The notes: generated from the letters alone by a model not told the origin. A DNA stretch of 64,000 bases from Ramazzottius varieornatus (GCA_001949185.1 BDGG01000015.1:5036-69035), one strand, 5' to 3'. Counted from the stretch's first letter, positions 44,701-58,700 are shown. Numbers and translations are program-made.

Positions 44701-47700
44701 AATTGACAAGTACGGTGGTATCTGAAGCCTAAACGTCGATGCCGTCTGTAATTTTGTGTCTACGCAGCCCATGGATTCAAGAACGTTTGGCTGAGGTCCG
44801 TCAGATTATTATGCGATCGAAACCTTTTGATATTTTTATACAGTGGCTTCACCTTCTCGTTCTTCGTGTGTCAGGTACTGTAAGCCCAAATTTTTGTCCA
44901 AGCTAGGTGGCGTATTGGTCGTAGCGATGATCGTGATGGGGAATTCCTGGGCTTCTTGAAGCGGACCAAGGCGTTGTCCGTTCTTGTTGACAAAAAAGAA
45001 GGAATGGGTGCCGTCAGTCAAGACAAACTGGAACGCGTCGGTGGTGGATGGACCGCCGTCGTGCTCGTACAAGAGGCGGTTACGCCAGATATCTTCCATG
45101 GTGAAGGAGCGAGTCGTCGTCTCCACACCGTCTTCACGATGAAGGAGCAAGCGACCGTGTCGAGGTGGGACAACGACGTCGAACACCAGACGGGCATCTT
45201 CAGTGTCTGCATCCTCGCCACGCAGTTCGGTGGGAGTGATGCGCCCGCGTTCGCCTTGGTTGACGCGAAGGCCGCTATAAGTGGTGATGGGAGCTTGGTC
45301 GGTCTTCTTGGGGACGATGGTAATGCGGAATCGCGCCTCGATCTGCAGAAAGAGAAATATTAGGTGTTGTGTCCTCGAGTCCGGACAAAACGGGAATTGA
45401 GATTTGGCAAACGTGGAAACGGAACTGAATCAAAACGTTTGGTGACTTCCGGTGACGTCAAACGCCTCTTCGACTGGTAGTGCTTACAGTAGTGCTGTAT
45501 GGGTACAGTATGTGACTGTACGTACCTCGTTGGTTCCATCAGTCACGCGGAAAGTGAAGCTGTCCAGCGGAGGTTCGTTCGTGTGGTTGTATAAGATGGC
45601 TCCATTGTCCAGATCGATCTGACGAAACTCGGTGACTTGAACTCCGGGCTAAAAAGTGATCATCAGTGAGTACTTCCGTCGTTGAACATCAACTTTGGCA
45701 ACAATATTTTATTTTATCGTTGCTATCTGACGAGAATATGCACATAGCCAGCGACGTATCTCTACATTATTTTTCAACATCGATATTTCATGGTCCACAG
45801 TCATGGTTCACCTGATCCACTTTTTCCAGACGTCCCTGGTCCGGCCCACTGGTAATGATGAACCTGATCCTGTCCGGTGGAGTGTTAGCATCAGTCACTT
45901 CCAGTTCGTTGTTGGTGATCGGCACCGTCGCCTTCTCCGGTACCGTTACTCCCTCGTTTCTAATCACTTCCGGATATATCGAGTCTTGCAGCACAATAAT
46001 TCTGAACTTTTGATTGGGCAGGACGTTTCCTTCCGGGTCGGACAAGTCGAAGGTGAACGACAGCGGACCATCGGGGCAGGCGAACTTGTGCGAGTATTGC
46101 ACTCTCCCATGGTTCAGGTCGTCCTGCAGGAAGGAGTTGTGCGGCGACCCAGCGTGTAACTCCACCACTTCGCCTGTGGACGGGATGGTCAGTAGCAACC
46201 GACCACAATCGACGTCCTCGGTCAATGTGAACTTGAGCTGGTCGATGGGTGAGTCGACGTCGGTAGCGCGGAGGAGTGTGCTGTCGATGGGGGCAGCCGA
46301 GCCCTTGGGCAGTTGAAGGCCGATGTTAACTTCGATGCGGGGACCTTCGTTTCCAGCGGGCTCGATCTTCACTTCGATGGTGGCAGGGACTTCGTGGACG
46401 CCGTCCGTCAGGCGAAGGTCAATGTTGTCTTCGGTGGTCTTCGTGTCGTCGTGGACGTAGGATAGCAGGCTTTTGAAAACGTCGAGGTAGGTGAAGGTGT
46501 CACCGGGTTCCAGTCGCTTGCCTTCGTTACACTTTCGGCTTGGATCATCGCGAATGCGAATCTCACCTAAAACCATTCATGATTACGTTACTTTACCATG
46601 ATTCAAACCAAAGCTTCGCAAAAGAACAGAACAATTTGGGGGATACGCAGGGAATGATGTCGCGTCGTTAATACGCAGCCTTATTGCATATTGACTATTT
46701 TCGCTTTGTAGCGCTCTTGCGGAATTTAACGAAAGCGGAAATTTTCTACGGTTATTTTAATTATTTTACCATGTGCAGGTGGCCTGGACAGTGTGAAAAC
46801 CAAATCCGGTGGGTTCGTGTCCAAGTCCGTCACGTACAGCGTGGAATTTCGAATATCCTGGCATTCGCCTTGAGGAACGTACATGATCTCGGTGTTGACT
46901 ACTGGAGGCTCATCGTTCTTTGGCTGTAACAAAAAACAAAACATCTTAAATAACAGCAGAAAAAGGCCCGCACTGGACACAGGGATTCCTGTCTGCAAAA
47001 TTGCACGTACCAGAATAGTGATGTTGAACGTATTGACGGGTGAATTATTCTCGCCATCTGTAACGTGGAACAAGAAGCGATCCTTCTTAGGTTCTTCTCC
47101 AGGTTTCGGTCTGCTATGGTAGATAATATTTCCGGTGACAAAGTCAGGCACGGAGAAAGACGTTACAGGAACATCCGCTACGATATCAAAAGCGTTAGAC
47201 TTTTTGACCCTAGTTTTTTAGAGTGTCGCAAATATCTCACGTTGTCGGGCGTTAGTGATGTGTCCAAATTCCGGAGGGGAGTCAACGATGACAGTCAGAA
47301 CGTTGACGGGCGTATCGGGATCGGTAATCTGGATGGAAGAAGGTGGAATGCGTTCTTGACCGCCTTCTTCGACGGTCAGACCTTCGACAACGTTGACGGC
47401 TGGCGGCAAGTTGTTGTTAGGTGTGACAGTGATGGTCACCCGCTGGTTTGGCAACGTGTTGTTCTTGGCATCTGTCACCTCGAATACTAGGAACTCTTGG
47501 ATGGGTCGCGGACCAATTTCCGGCGGTGCCGTATATCTGTAACAACAACGAGGGCTGTCATACTTTGCGTGTGATTTCAAGGAAAAGCATGAAAGTGCTC
47601 CGGAAGAAAAGTAAGGTATGGGTTGGATACCGTAGAAAATGGTCACGTGGAATCCGCAGATCATGATCCACAAATCGATCGACATTAACATCACCACAGT

Positions 47701-49349
47701 TGTGATTACGGACAGAAATAATTACGAGTGTGTTTCTTACCAAACTTTTATAGCTGGATTTTTTTATGGTTTCGAACCACACTAATGATGAACATTTTGT
47801 GCTTACGTTATGTGTCCGTTGTTGACATCAAGTTGACAGAAAATGTGTCCAGGTTGCAGTGTCTTCTTGATATCCTCCCGAGGGTCCCCTTGCTTCAATA
47901 CACCCTTTTCCGGGATCTCCCTGATATAAAAGCATACATTTTCCTCCGTCGAGTTGTTGTCCTTGTAGGAGATAATCTGTTTGGTCACCGGCTCCGTCGT
48001 TCCTTCTGGCAGTTCCATATTCATGGTGCCACCATCCAGTGTTGGCGCTTCTGAATCCACCGGGATGACGTGGACGGTAATGGTCAGCAAGTCCGTGTGT
48101 TTCCCATCCGATACCGTGATCTGGATATGGTCATCTTCGATATTTCTCCCGTCGTGATTGTAGCGGAAGGCACTTTGGACGAACTTGTCGTGGGGTTCGT
48201 CAATGTTCTCGACTGCCTCCATCTGGTTGCCATCGATGAGATTGACCAGTCGTCCATTGACGGGTCCTTGGGTCATGCGGAAGCGGAGGTCTTGCGGACT
48301 GGAGTCGGGGTCGGACACCTTGAAGAACTCGGGCGGGATCGGGACGCTACTGCCTTGGTAGACGTAGACGGTGACGTTCTTCTCAGCGAAGGATGGCGGG
48401 TTGTTGTTGCCGGAGAGGACGCGAATGTAAAACTTTTGGTCGGGTGGAAGATCGCCACGGATGGGTGTGTAACCATTCGGGCTCAGTCCTCGTCCAGATG
48501 CCGCATCGATAACTGCAAAAATATCGAAAGTAGCAAATTATTGCTAGTGTGATGTAATCTGTCATGGTGAAATCGCCAATGCTCAAGCCAGCAACCATTC
48601 GTTCAGAAAGCCATAGTTGTGAGCGTCAAAACATGATATCTTTTTATAGTTTTGGAAAAGTTATTATATTTACCGCTGAAGCTGAAACTGAACACGACGC
48701 CATTGGTATCCAGGTTTAGTCCGAGGTCCTTTTCGGTCGGTGCTTGGTACGTGACTTTCTTGGCGATGAGGTCCTCCAGAGTGAAGACTTTGAGCTGTTG
48801 GCCAGGGTACGCCACATGCTCGAAGTTGCCTTGACCAGCAGGAAGGGCTTCCGTTACTTTGAAGGTAATTTTCCGTTCTGCCAAGTTCGCACCGATGAGC
48901 ATGAAGTCCGATGGCGACAGCGTCACTTTCTCTCCTTCCGTCAACTATAAAATACTCGTCAGAAATCCGTAGGAAAATAGCCCACATGATGCTGCCACGA
49001 TCTATTGCTGAATTGATACTGTACAGTATCGTCCAGCACGTATATATACTCGTATCGGATTCAAAGCATGCATGTCAGAGTTAAAAAGTATGTTTTTGTT
49101 TTCCTGGAAGTTGTTCTATGTTACCGTTATGCCGGTTTCCCGTACGGCGGTGGCCAGCGGGACTGCTTCGTTTGACGGGAAGAAGTTGAAGGTGAAAGGC
49201 GCCTGGTCAGCCTGCATGTCCGAGTATGTCCGATAGTCCAGGTCAGGTCGGATGCACTCTCCCAGGGGCGTACACTTGACTTTCTGTTCCATGGGATGCG
49301 CCGGACACACGCAGATGGTACAGTCATCGGGTTGCCACACCGTGTCATT
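38773..49349 (-). CDS. FRAS/FREM-like extracellular matrix protein (5' partial)
   Basis: Nineteen exons: 49125-49349, 48674-48944, 47807-48512, 47241-47536, 47011-47177, 46770-46923, 45812-46566, 45526-45648, 44853-45342, 43653-44658, 43139-43476, 42788-42993, 42371-42713, 41925-42190, 41083-41670, 40040-40874, 39636-39841, 39395-39544, 38773-39192. They total 7545 nt, or 2514 residues, all in phase. In order: a VWC-type module (WQPDDCTICVC), nine CSPG/NG2 repeats (each with a DxDxxxxxL motif and a closing TDG/TDA strand), five Calx-beta domains (for example VQFETIDYNVGETSG), and a Cys-containing C-terminal region with DVFGKGE. The protein ends with a transmembrane helix (IVGSSMGILALLLCVAVITA) and a basic tail. 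FRAS1/FREM2 proteins anchor epidermal basement membranes. The N-terminus with signal peptide was not found. One intron (43477-43652) has a palindromic repeat. Confidence 0.92.
43551..43603. repeat. Palindromic element, copy 13 (FRAS/FREM intron)
   Basis: Arms CCCAAGTGGCGCACGCTT and GAACGTGCGCCAGTT. Flanks CAATCTTGTCAG and CAATCTTGCTGAG mirror the linkers of the other copies. Confidence 0.85.
49015..49030. repeat. 16-bp perfect palindrome
   Basis: GATACTGTACAGTATC is self-complementary. It lies in the intron 48945-49124 of the FRAS/FREM gene. Confidence 0.7.
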
Positions 49350-52300
49350 CTATAAACAAAGCAAAACAGACCCCGGGTTACGGTATAATTGAGGCAAATT
49401 AGCATTCATGGATGACGTGAGAAATAATTTATGACCTCCGTCCAACAATCTTTCCTCCAGCCATTACTCCATCACAAACAATCACCGGTATGAGCTGTAT
49501 ATCTTGGTTGCCGTTCTCACTCGCTGTTACTTTCGACAGTCTACCGCGATAAACATCTCAAAATAAAGGCCCGACAAATGGCTGCCTTCGATAGCAATGA
49601 TTGATGACTTTGTACAACGCAAAGGAATTTAGACGTCTACTCAACGAAGAAAAGCCGGTTGAAGACATGAATATTTATAAATACTTCCTTGTTGTTCAAA
49701 CCAACGAAAACCGTCAGCTCTTTTGGTTGTTCGGATAACCACCATTAGCCCTATTCCTTTGACTGTGTTGAATGAAAGTGTGAGGTAAGAAGTGACCTTT
49801 CGGGTGGTTATAATTTGAAACGTACAAATGCTTTTGAACGGTAACAGACTGCGGACAGACCCTTGAATAACCGACAAGCGGCAAGTTAGCTATCTTTTAC
49901 AGAACGGCACTGAATGGTTTTGTGTGCCATGATAGATGACTCTGTCGTTTTGACTATTTTGAAGAGATTCTAGAGGCAAGAATATAAGGTTAAAAGACCA
50001 TAATCATCATTTTTGTCCTCGTAAGTCGTAATTGCATAAAATTCAGAAAATGATTCACAGCCCTTCCCACGAAGTTTTTCAGATTCACCCCCACAATAGC
50101 TAGCGCTGGTCTTTTCGGATTTGCACACTGATGTCGAGTTTCATTCGGTAGAGAGCTACTGTTTACGCTGAAATAACTTCCATCTGTAAGATTTTCGAAC
50201 CTTCATCAGAATGAGGCTTCCAAAATAGCAACCTAACGTAAAAAAACGCTGGTAATGTCGATGGTACGAATTGAGAGCCCCCCGTAAGAAAAATCCATGG
50301 AAGCAGTGCAGGTAATATTAACACGAGTAAACTTGTGTTAATATTTTCTTAATCGTTTTACCGTAATTTTTACCAGGCGAAGTACGGTTAGTTTGTTTTG
50401 ATTGGAAAGTGAGGCAAACACACAAGCTTTATTTGGCCATTGACCACTGTGGGCAATACAGTACGGTGAACAATGTGCGCACTGCGGTATTATCCGCGCA
50501 CAGATCATTTCCTCCAGAAATGTTGCCCGTCTTCTTTTGGCTGCTTATCGGACCATTTCATCGCCTTTTGCGAAGCACCTTTAAACATATTATTTTTCAA
50601 CTTGGTGTCTATTGGCCCCTTTTGTGGCTCTGCAGCAGGCTGCAAGTTAAAACGGTGAAACCGGTCTTGGCGACAATAGCCTGCATCAACGCTGCCTTCG
50701 TTCTACTGTGTAGAAAAGATTCGCTGTGCAGCTGATTCACGAGTCGGGAACTGTTGCTTTGAAATTCGCTTCAGAGATTGTAAAATTCCAACTGAGAAAA
50801 GAACTGATAAAACTTCTACTTTTTTCTTCTTGAACGTTCACTCATTGCTCAATCTGTTCTGCCGTTTTCAAGTGTCATTAAATTCTAGTGTCAGTAAAGA
50901 TTGATGAATGATACGCTGGATATACTATAATATGGCCGCCTGTTGGATGGATGGTTTCACTTCGTTGCTCTGCTTTTGCTGCTTTTTTCTCTTTTCTGGC
51001 TCCTTTCGGAAAGTGAGCTTTACAAAATAGGGTGTTTGCCGATGGCCGCGCGGAATGACTGCCAGTAAGGCATGGCAATGTAAAGTGAAGCAAAAGTCAG
51101 CCCAAAGAGAACATATATCGCAATTGACCCCGAACTGTAACCTAATTTAGACCGCCATCGTAAAATCACTAAACCGTCATGAAGCATTTTTCTCCTCACA
51201 TATCGGCCTGTGTCAAGTGGTTCTCGTTTAACTTGAGTATTTTTCCACATCACTTGGTTTAGTCAAGAACGAAAAATATTAGAAAATAAACAGACGAACT
51301 TTTTTTCCTGTCGAAGTATAACGCATTGCTAGTCATTTCTTCTTCGAACATAACAAGCGATATGAAAATTTCATTTCTATTCTTTTGCAGTACGGTAACT
51401 CGAATCACATGTTTTGTGTATCCTACAGAGCGAGTCGGTTTTGATGTGTCTGTGTAAGCTCTCGAACGAACTTTATAGACTACAGGAAATCGGTCAGAAA
51501 AAATGCTGCATTTATTGACCAGATTGGCCACGCTTCCAAAGTGTCATCAGATGTACCGACCGCATATATTCCGATATTTTAGTCTTTCTGTCTTTTTCCC
51601 TGCACTTCCATTTTCCGGATGAATTATTTATCGTCAGGTCATTGCATATCGTTTGGCGTCGCCATTGCGATAACAGGAAGTGTTATCAGTAGCCTGTTAT
51701 TAGTCCGCCATTTCACCACCCAGTCGTAATTAAATCAGGATAATTGCACAGCAGGGAAGTCAGGCTTATCTACCGAACAACGGATTAAAATTAAATTAAC
51801 GCTACAGTTAATTTGGCGACCTCGAAGAAGAATCACATTACACGCTCATTAGCCGAGAACTTCACAGTAGGTTTGCATTCTTCCATGTGGAAACTGTGAA
51901 ATTGGCCCATAGGCTTCAAGTGGCATTGCGACATCGGAGATGAATGTGCGGTTTACCTTGAGGAGGCAGCAAAGTGGCCTCTTGCACGTCAGATCGAGCG
52001 GAAGTACGGATTCGATATCAATGAAAACTGGCGATCATTTTAGGCATGGGCGACTTCGCAACGTCCACGCCACTCGAAGTGGGCAAAGTATCCATTCAAT
52101 GAATGTAGTGCCAGTGCGTGGCAGTTATTGCCCTACTTGACCGCTGACCATGGGATACCCTTATCTATTTCAAATTTACCAATTTTTGTTTCGTGCTCGT
52201 CTGCATGGTCAAACTGGGTCGAAGACCCTATTGTGGTCTTTTCGTTTCTCACAGTGGGCTGTGCAGATGAAGAATCACGTTTCGAGCAAGGGAACCCGAC

Positions 52301-52372
52301 GACCCATGGGTTGATTGACTAATCAACGGTGTCAAATGGAACGTGGGCAGGAAAGTTAACCCACCTCAGTTT

Positions 52373-52504
52373 ATCAAGTGGCGCAAGCGCTCAGTCAAAA
52401 ACACTGAAGATGTGCGCCAATTGAAAAACATCTAACTTGGACAACATCGTTTTCCCAGAGGGCGCACTCTCTCATTTGAAAACAATGAGACTGTGTGGCA
52501 CTTA
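52373..52504. repeat. Two palindromic elements (copies 14-15, intergenic)
   Basis: Units 52373-52423 (TCAAGTGGCGCAAGC / GATGTGCGCCAATTG) and 52451-52504 (CCCAGAGGGCGCAC / CTGTGTGGCACTTAAG). The second is followed by a GGCCCACGTCCCA flank also seen after copy 16. Confidence 0.75.
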
Positions 52505-55500
52505 AGATACCGGTTTGGTTCAATTCATTGGCCCACGTCCCAAACGCCAGACTTCTTAACAGTGTCTGTGCGCCACTTTGCACGACTAAAAGCCAGGGCG
52601 GAGTATGCGTATGTAAAATAATTGCATAAAAAGACCATAACTCTTTTGCGCATCCCTGAGCTACCGACACAGCTGTCCAGCACCGTCTGTGTTTCTGCAC
52701 ATTTAGTTTGTGACGAAGAGACCCGGCTCTCAAGTCCAACGCTTATGGGCTCCAGTGGACAGGCAAGATTAATGTCTTTGACACGGATATTGGAACCCAT
52801 GTTTCATTGTCGAAATATCTGGCCATATTTTACAGGCAGGCTGTCGTTGTGTCGTGAGCCCATTGTGGTCCGACAAACGCTTACTAAAATGGCCACTCAA
52901 GTTGCTCTTTTGTGGCAAATTTGTTTGACTAAATGTTCCGATGAAAATATCTTGAGAAAAGTGAATGAAGGCCCAGATGACAGCTCTCAAATGACTACCT
53001 GTTGCACATATCCTTCCTCATGAAGGACCAGACAATGGATGCAGCCCATAACAATAACAATGCCGCAGTGTCTGTGACGGATATGTGACAGGTCAGACTT
53101 TGCAGATATTACAGAAAATATCCAATTCATGAGTTGACGAGGTGGATACATTATATCATGGTTACGCACTGTTTACGCCACATTCTTATTCAAACCACGC
53201 TTCGGACTGTCTATGATGGTAATCGGCATGGAGGAATATGTAGAAGGGACGAAAAAACAACATCCATAATCCTAACTCAAAAAGTGCCGCACTTACCCGT
53301 ATCCTCTGTCCATTGTATATACAATCACCTGCAAGAAAAAAACAACCGTATTGAGATAGTCACATTTTCAACACGTCTTTTGTCTACAGGAAATACAAGA
53401 TTTCTCAAACGGGTGTTGTTACCAGAAGTCTTTTTCACTTGATCCCTCCCAACTTTTCTATCGTTTCTTAGCAACATCGCTGTTCATTACGAGGATCAAA
53501 AAGTTTACTTGTTGATTTTGATTTTTGAAGTAGATTTCTTTTAGGGCCACTGAGGATTTATGTTGTCATCGTATCATGGTGTAAGCCAACACTTGGTCGC
53601 TCTGGACAAGCTGACCCAGTTGAGCTAAAGACTTGTTTTTTGATTTGTGTGCTTGTCGTTGAAACCTATAGCATATACAAGCTTGAAAGGTCGCGGATAT
53701 GCAGCCCTGAATTTTACTGGCAGCCTGACAGAAATGTTCCGAAGCCACCAGCAGGCTGTGGAGGCAACAGTCGGCTGCCATGGATCATGATGATATGTCT
53801 TGTCGCAGCTCGTTTGGAGATTAACGGGATCTGTTGGCAAGCCTTGCCGCTAGTTGGCGGTGTTCGTTACGTGGTGTTGACTGCTTATTAAACTGCCGCG
53901 AACGTCGTCAAGCCAACTTTTCGAGAGCATCTCTTTACGTTTGTTCCAGTTTTTTCAAGTGCTATATTCGTCGAGCCTACGCCTTTTTCCCGGTGGAAAG
54001 CCAAGCCGAGTCGCGTAGACTGTGCGAACCAAAATCTGGCTAAGTCCCAGAGTACTGAAGGTATTTTTCGAACTTGAGGTAGAAGCATTTATCGTAGCGA
54101 CAGTTCAAACATTGATGTTTCTGCTAGTTCTGAAGCTAGTTTTGGAAGAAGCATACTATGTAAAGAAAGTCCAGCGTCTTGCTTTTATCAGTGGGCGTTT
54201 TTCAGCGCCACGTGTTTTGCGTGCGGCTGAGAACTCGCAAAAGGTTACGAGGCTTAGTTGTTCAAACCGCCTTTGAAATTATCTGTTTCGGAAGCTTCTC
54301 AGCCATCTTTAGGAAACTTCGTCCAATTTGTCGAACTGTCCCGAGAACTGGGTCGCATACTGATGAAGTGAAGTGCGACTCCTTCACGTCACCGGAATGT
54401 TGACGAATAAGAATAATATACTGCCTCTTCCAACATAAATGGCAGTGAGTGGCGGACCGTGAGGAGGACAAATATGACGCCAAAGAAACAGATCAAAACG
54501 AAGCGGCGCATCGAACTCTTGGTGCGTCAAAGACATGTCAGTATAAATTAACCAGTCAGTTCAAATTAACGCCGACCTTGTGCCTTCATTGTCGATCTGA
54601 TACAATGAAGGATACAATTATGTCAGAACGGTTTAAAAAACATTGAGTCAGAGCAAAGAGTATAAACGACATAATTACAACCACCATACAACTGACCACA
54701 CTCTCTGATCAACCTCCTAAATATCAAGTCTTCTGACAAGGGCCGTCACTTCCGCTTCGCTGAATAATATCATCTGTGTTCGCCGTAGATATAAAGTTCA
54801 TCTAAATACTAATTCTTTTGTCACGAAACAAAGATAGTTTACTGCTCTTTATTTGTTAGTCAAGTCGATTCTCATTCCGGGACCAGTGGTCGGAATCGCT
54901 CAGCCTGGAGAAAAGGTCTTTTCGAGTCCTGCTGGCCAACCGATCCACAGTAATCGTATAGAGAACTGCTCGGATACCAAACCTCATGACGTCCTACCAC
55001 CGTTTGAAGACTTGCACTCAGAAAAGTAAACCCCATTGTCCTTCGCAATACAGTACATACCCATTCTTCAACCTTTTTCGCGGGGTTGGGCTGCTTTACA
55101 GGTGGCGCTTCCGTCAGAGCAGGCAGGCGCCATCACTGCTTTACCCCACCCGGTCATCGCAACCGGTTAGAGGTTTTGACTACCAAAGTGCCCTCGAAGG
55201 AGATGATTGATGAAGGAATATGACGTGAGGTAATGGAAGAGAAAGTGAAGGGGAGACAGATACAAGACCAACCGAACGGTCAGCGCTAAACGCAAAGTGC
55301 CTCACTACACCCGGAAAATTTATCGTTTTTCAGTCGGAATGATGGCCCCTTTCACCGTCAAGAGCTTTCGGAGAAGGAACGCGGCGGATACTAGGATGGA
55401 GTCATTTGCTTTACTGGGCAAATTATTACTGATAGTCGGTTCTGCTGACGGTTATTAGTTGACCATCTGCGCGTTTGGCGCGGCGCTCCACACTACGCTA

Positions 55501-55700
55501 ATCGCAACGGAAACAAATACTTGTCCACAGCTCGTTATCCACACTTCACATCCCCCGTTTCCCCTGCCCCTTTTACCTTTTCAGCCTGACACTGCTTCTC
55601 CAAATATTTATTTCCCATCCATTAACCCCGATCATTTTCCCGACAATTTAAGTCAAAAATCAAATTTGTGATTTAGGAAAATGACTTGAACCAAATCATT

Positions 55701-55752
55701 TTCCCAAGTGGCGCGCACTTCGAGCCACAAACAATGAAACCGTGCGCTACAT
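55701..55752. repeat. Palindromic element, copy 16 (intergenic)
   Basis: Arms CCCAAGTGGCGCGCACTT and CCGTGCGCTACATAAG, then a flank containing TGCCCACGTCCCA like copy 15. Confidence 0.75.
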
Positions 55753-58700
55753 AAGAGGACGATCTGGTTCGACTTATCTGCCCACGTCCCATTTATTCTT
55801 TCGTCTTCTTTGATGTTCTGAGATTTTGATTGAAAGATTTTGCTACACGGGATCTGGTAACGTTGAACAGATACCAGAGTCAATGAAATTGTACTTGACG
55901 GTGTTCTTCTATCCGAAAATTATCGTTTTATGGAGGGAAGGCCAAAGCAGACATTATTACAGGTTACGAAGAAGAAAGGGAGGAACTTCGAACAGAAGCC
56001 TTTTTCAGACTTTTATGAGCTGCTGGCTGTCCTTTCAAGTGTTTAGTCAGTTAACGATCTGGTTGCAAAGGGAGGCAAAAGGTGATTGTCTATCCATTGT
56101 TAGCCTTGTTTGCCTATTGTCGGAAGAAGCTACGGATCACCTCGTTAGGTCAAGAAGGGCAACAAAGAGGCTGCAGACGGATCGGTTAATTGTTTGAAGC
56201 GCCCTTGTTCACTGTGACTTTGCCTTTCATTGTTATCCTAGCTGTGTAAATCAGACAGCGCTCGTCTTTATAATAAAGATTATTCTCTGAGGCAGGTAAA
56301 ACATCCGCCGAAGATCATGCCATAAACTATTCCGCTCCAAGTTCGTGTACTCCCTGGTTTGATCTTCCTGTTTCGTGCAAAAAAGTCGGAACCGTGTATA
56401 AATTATGTATAAAATATGTAGAAAAATGGCCTACTCCATGGGAAACTGAATTGGAGAAAGTATTAGAAGATTTTTCCATTTGTGCAAGAAATGTTTATAG
56501 TTCAAAAGATGTGATCTATGACTTTCGATTTTGCAGCGAATTTGCCTGAAATTAAGCGCAAGTTTAAATACCGGTGTTAGAGCTATTACCGGGCTTTGGC
56601 TGCCTAATGAGCGTTTGGCCGTTTGCCTTTGGGATGAATGTTTCCGTCGATTGCACCTAAGCTGTACAGCTGCTTGGGCTCTGCAAACTATTTACAAAGC
56701 CCTGAGATCATAGCCTACATTCGACGAGCAAACAGACGCGCCGAAATTGCAGCCAGCTCTTCCATCAGAAGGTCCAGCTGTTTCTGACCGGCGAAACTCC
56801 CACCGAGATTTCAAGAGGGCGATCATGATGCGCATCAATGACGCACACGCTGCCATGTTTGTTGAGATTTTGTTTGGGTATCCATACAGCGGAGCAAAGA
56901 AACTGTTGCAGTGGCCGACGTCGCACGGCTTGAAAAAACATACACAGACGGCGGAGCGAGTCTTCAGAAAAAGCGCAACAGGCGTTCGTGGCAGGCCTTA
57001 ATGGTCCGTGCGCGCGTTTCCCATCGTTAATAACAGCTGGCATATCACTCAGTACGGCGAACGCGGAGAACCCACGTTGTCCTACTAAAAGACATTTGCA
57101 ATATCTATTTTTCATTCAAATGTGTAGGGATGGCATTTTCCGCCACGTTAATCACCGCACTGATGCATCCTTCTGTCCAGACAATTCTCGCATAATTAGG
57201 AAAGAAACGCGACGGCGCTTTGCTATATATGGCTTCCGCTCAATGGCGAGCTTTTTCGTGAGTCATGAAGTCATTGAAAGCGGCGGCGATTAGACAATCA
57301 TTGAACAGGCGACTTCGACGCAAAGCAATTCATGACGGTCTCGACGAACAAGAAAGCTATAATTTACAAAAATTTTTGGGGCAGCGAAAGTAGCATCGAG
57401 GGTCTTGTCAGTGGCGCTGCAAAAGGTTCTTGGACGAGAGTGAAGATGGAGAACTTTTCCTCTCGGGCAATTCGAATGCGACTGTATAAAACGGGGAAAC
57501 TGTTAATTTTTTGGTCCCTCTGAGTTCGACCATAAAGTAATTCAATTTATTTCGAATCAGGGAACTCTAAATTTAGCTGCGTAATATTTTGAATTGATCG
57601 AAGGGCGAACGCGAAGTTCGAAAGTGGTGACTGTAAAAACACACTTTTACGGCTCTAGTGTTATCTGAACAGAAGTCACGGTTCACATAAGACAAAGACG
57701 CCATTGGAGTATTATATGACGGATATATTTTGGCAAGGAATAACAAACTGCAAAACTGTAAGGCAAAAGACTCTTCAGGATTTTTTGTGTGGGCGACCGA
57801 AAGTCAATCTTCATGGCGGGGGGTTACCCACTGCTTATGCCTATAAATACTCGAAATATGACAAGGCAACAGTGCAACATTGAGACGGTCACTCTACTTC
57901 CGTATGGCATTGAATTATTTTGTACGTGCCTGGTGCACTCCAAAAACACAAGACCTCACGTCAAAAACACTGAGGACACACGTTTCAGACTCTGATCCAA
58001 GAAGTCACCGATTAACACCTCCCCACAAAACGCACGTTAGTTTCAAATGCTTGAAACTGGGCCCGGTGAACAATGGCCATCTTCTACGAGTTTTGCCAGA
58101 CTTGGCTTTCCGAAACCGTGTTTCTTTAGTTCTGCGGTAATTCCCTCGTCCCGAGTGTTACTGTAGCTAACGGCAAGTTCAAATATGTTAACCTGTGAGT
58201 AGAAGAGAAGGTCAAGCATGATGAGGAGGTGGTCAGAGTCATAACAAGCACTTAATCCTTTTGCGCCTTTTCCTCCCCGTATCGTTTCTTTTGCTGCCCG
58301 TCAGCTTTTTCTGGGGTAAGCAAATGAATGGAACGAAAGGCATGCCATCCAGCTTTGCAGCTTTTAGCCTTGCGTTGGTTATTTGCACCAAATACCATAT
58401 CGCATTTCAGTGGTGAGCCGGCTATTACAGGTAAGACTGCGGCGCGTAGGTCATATCCTCATCTGTCGCTTTCGCCATTTGACGGACACTTAAAACGCTA
58501 ACAGACTTGGAGTGCCGATCCTCCAAAAAGTATCCATTCCCCTCCTTGCATGAACAGCAAAAAGCCGATTGCTGACATTTTTGCAGCTGCTGCAAGAACT
58601 TCATGAGGGAATAGCGTGGGCGTGAAAAATACACCCTTTTTAGCGGCGATGGAATTCGCCAGAGCAATGCTGTAGTTGGCAGCTTGTTGGTCAGCCGCCG

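Noticed and set aside
52525-52800. Cys-containing minus-strand frame considered as a missing FRAS/FREM exon
   Set aside because: Cys spacing does not fit VWC or furin modules and the donor site is weak.
56531-57001. Two plus-strand open frames in the long non-coding stretch
   Set aside because: Short, without splice signals that join them and without recognisable motifs.
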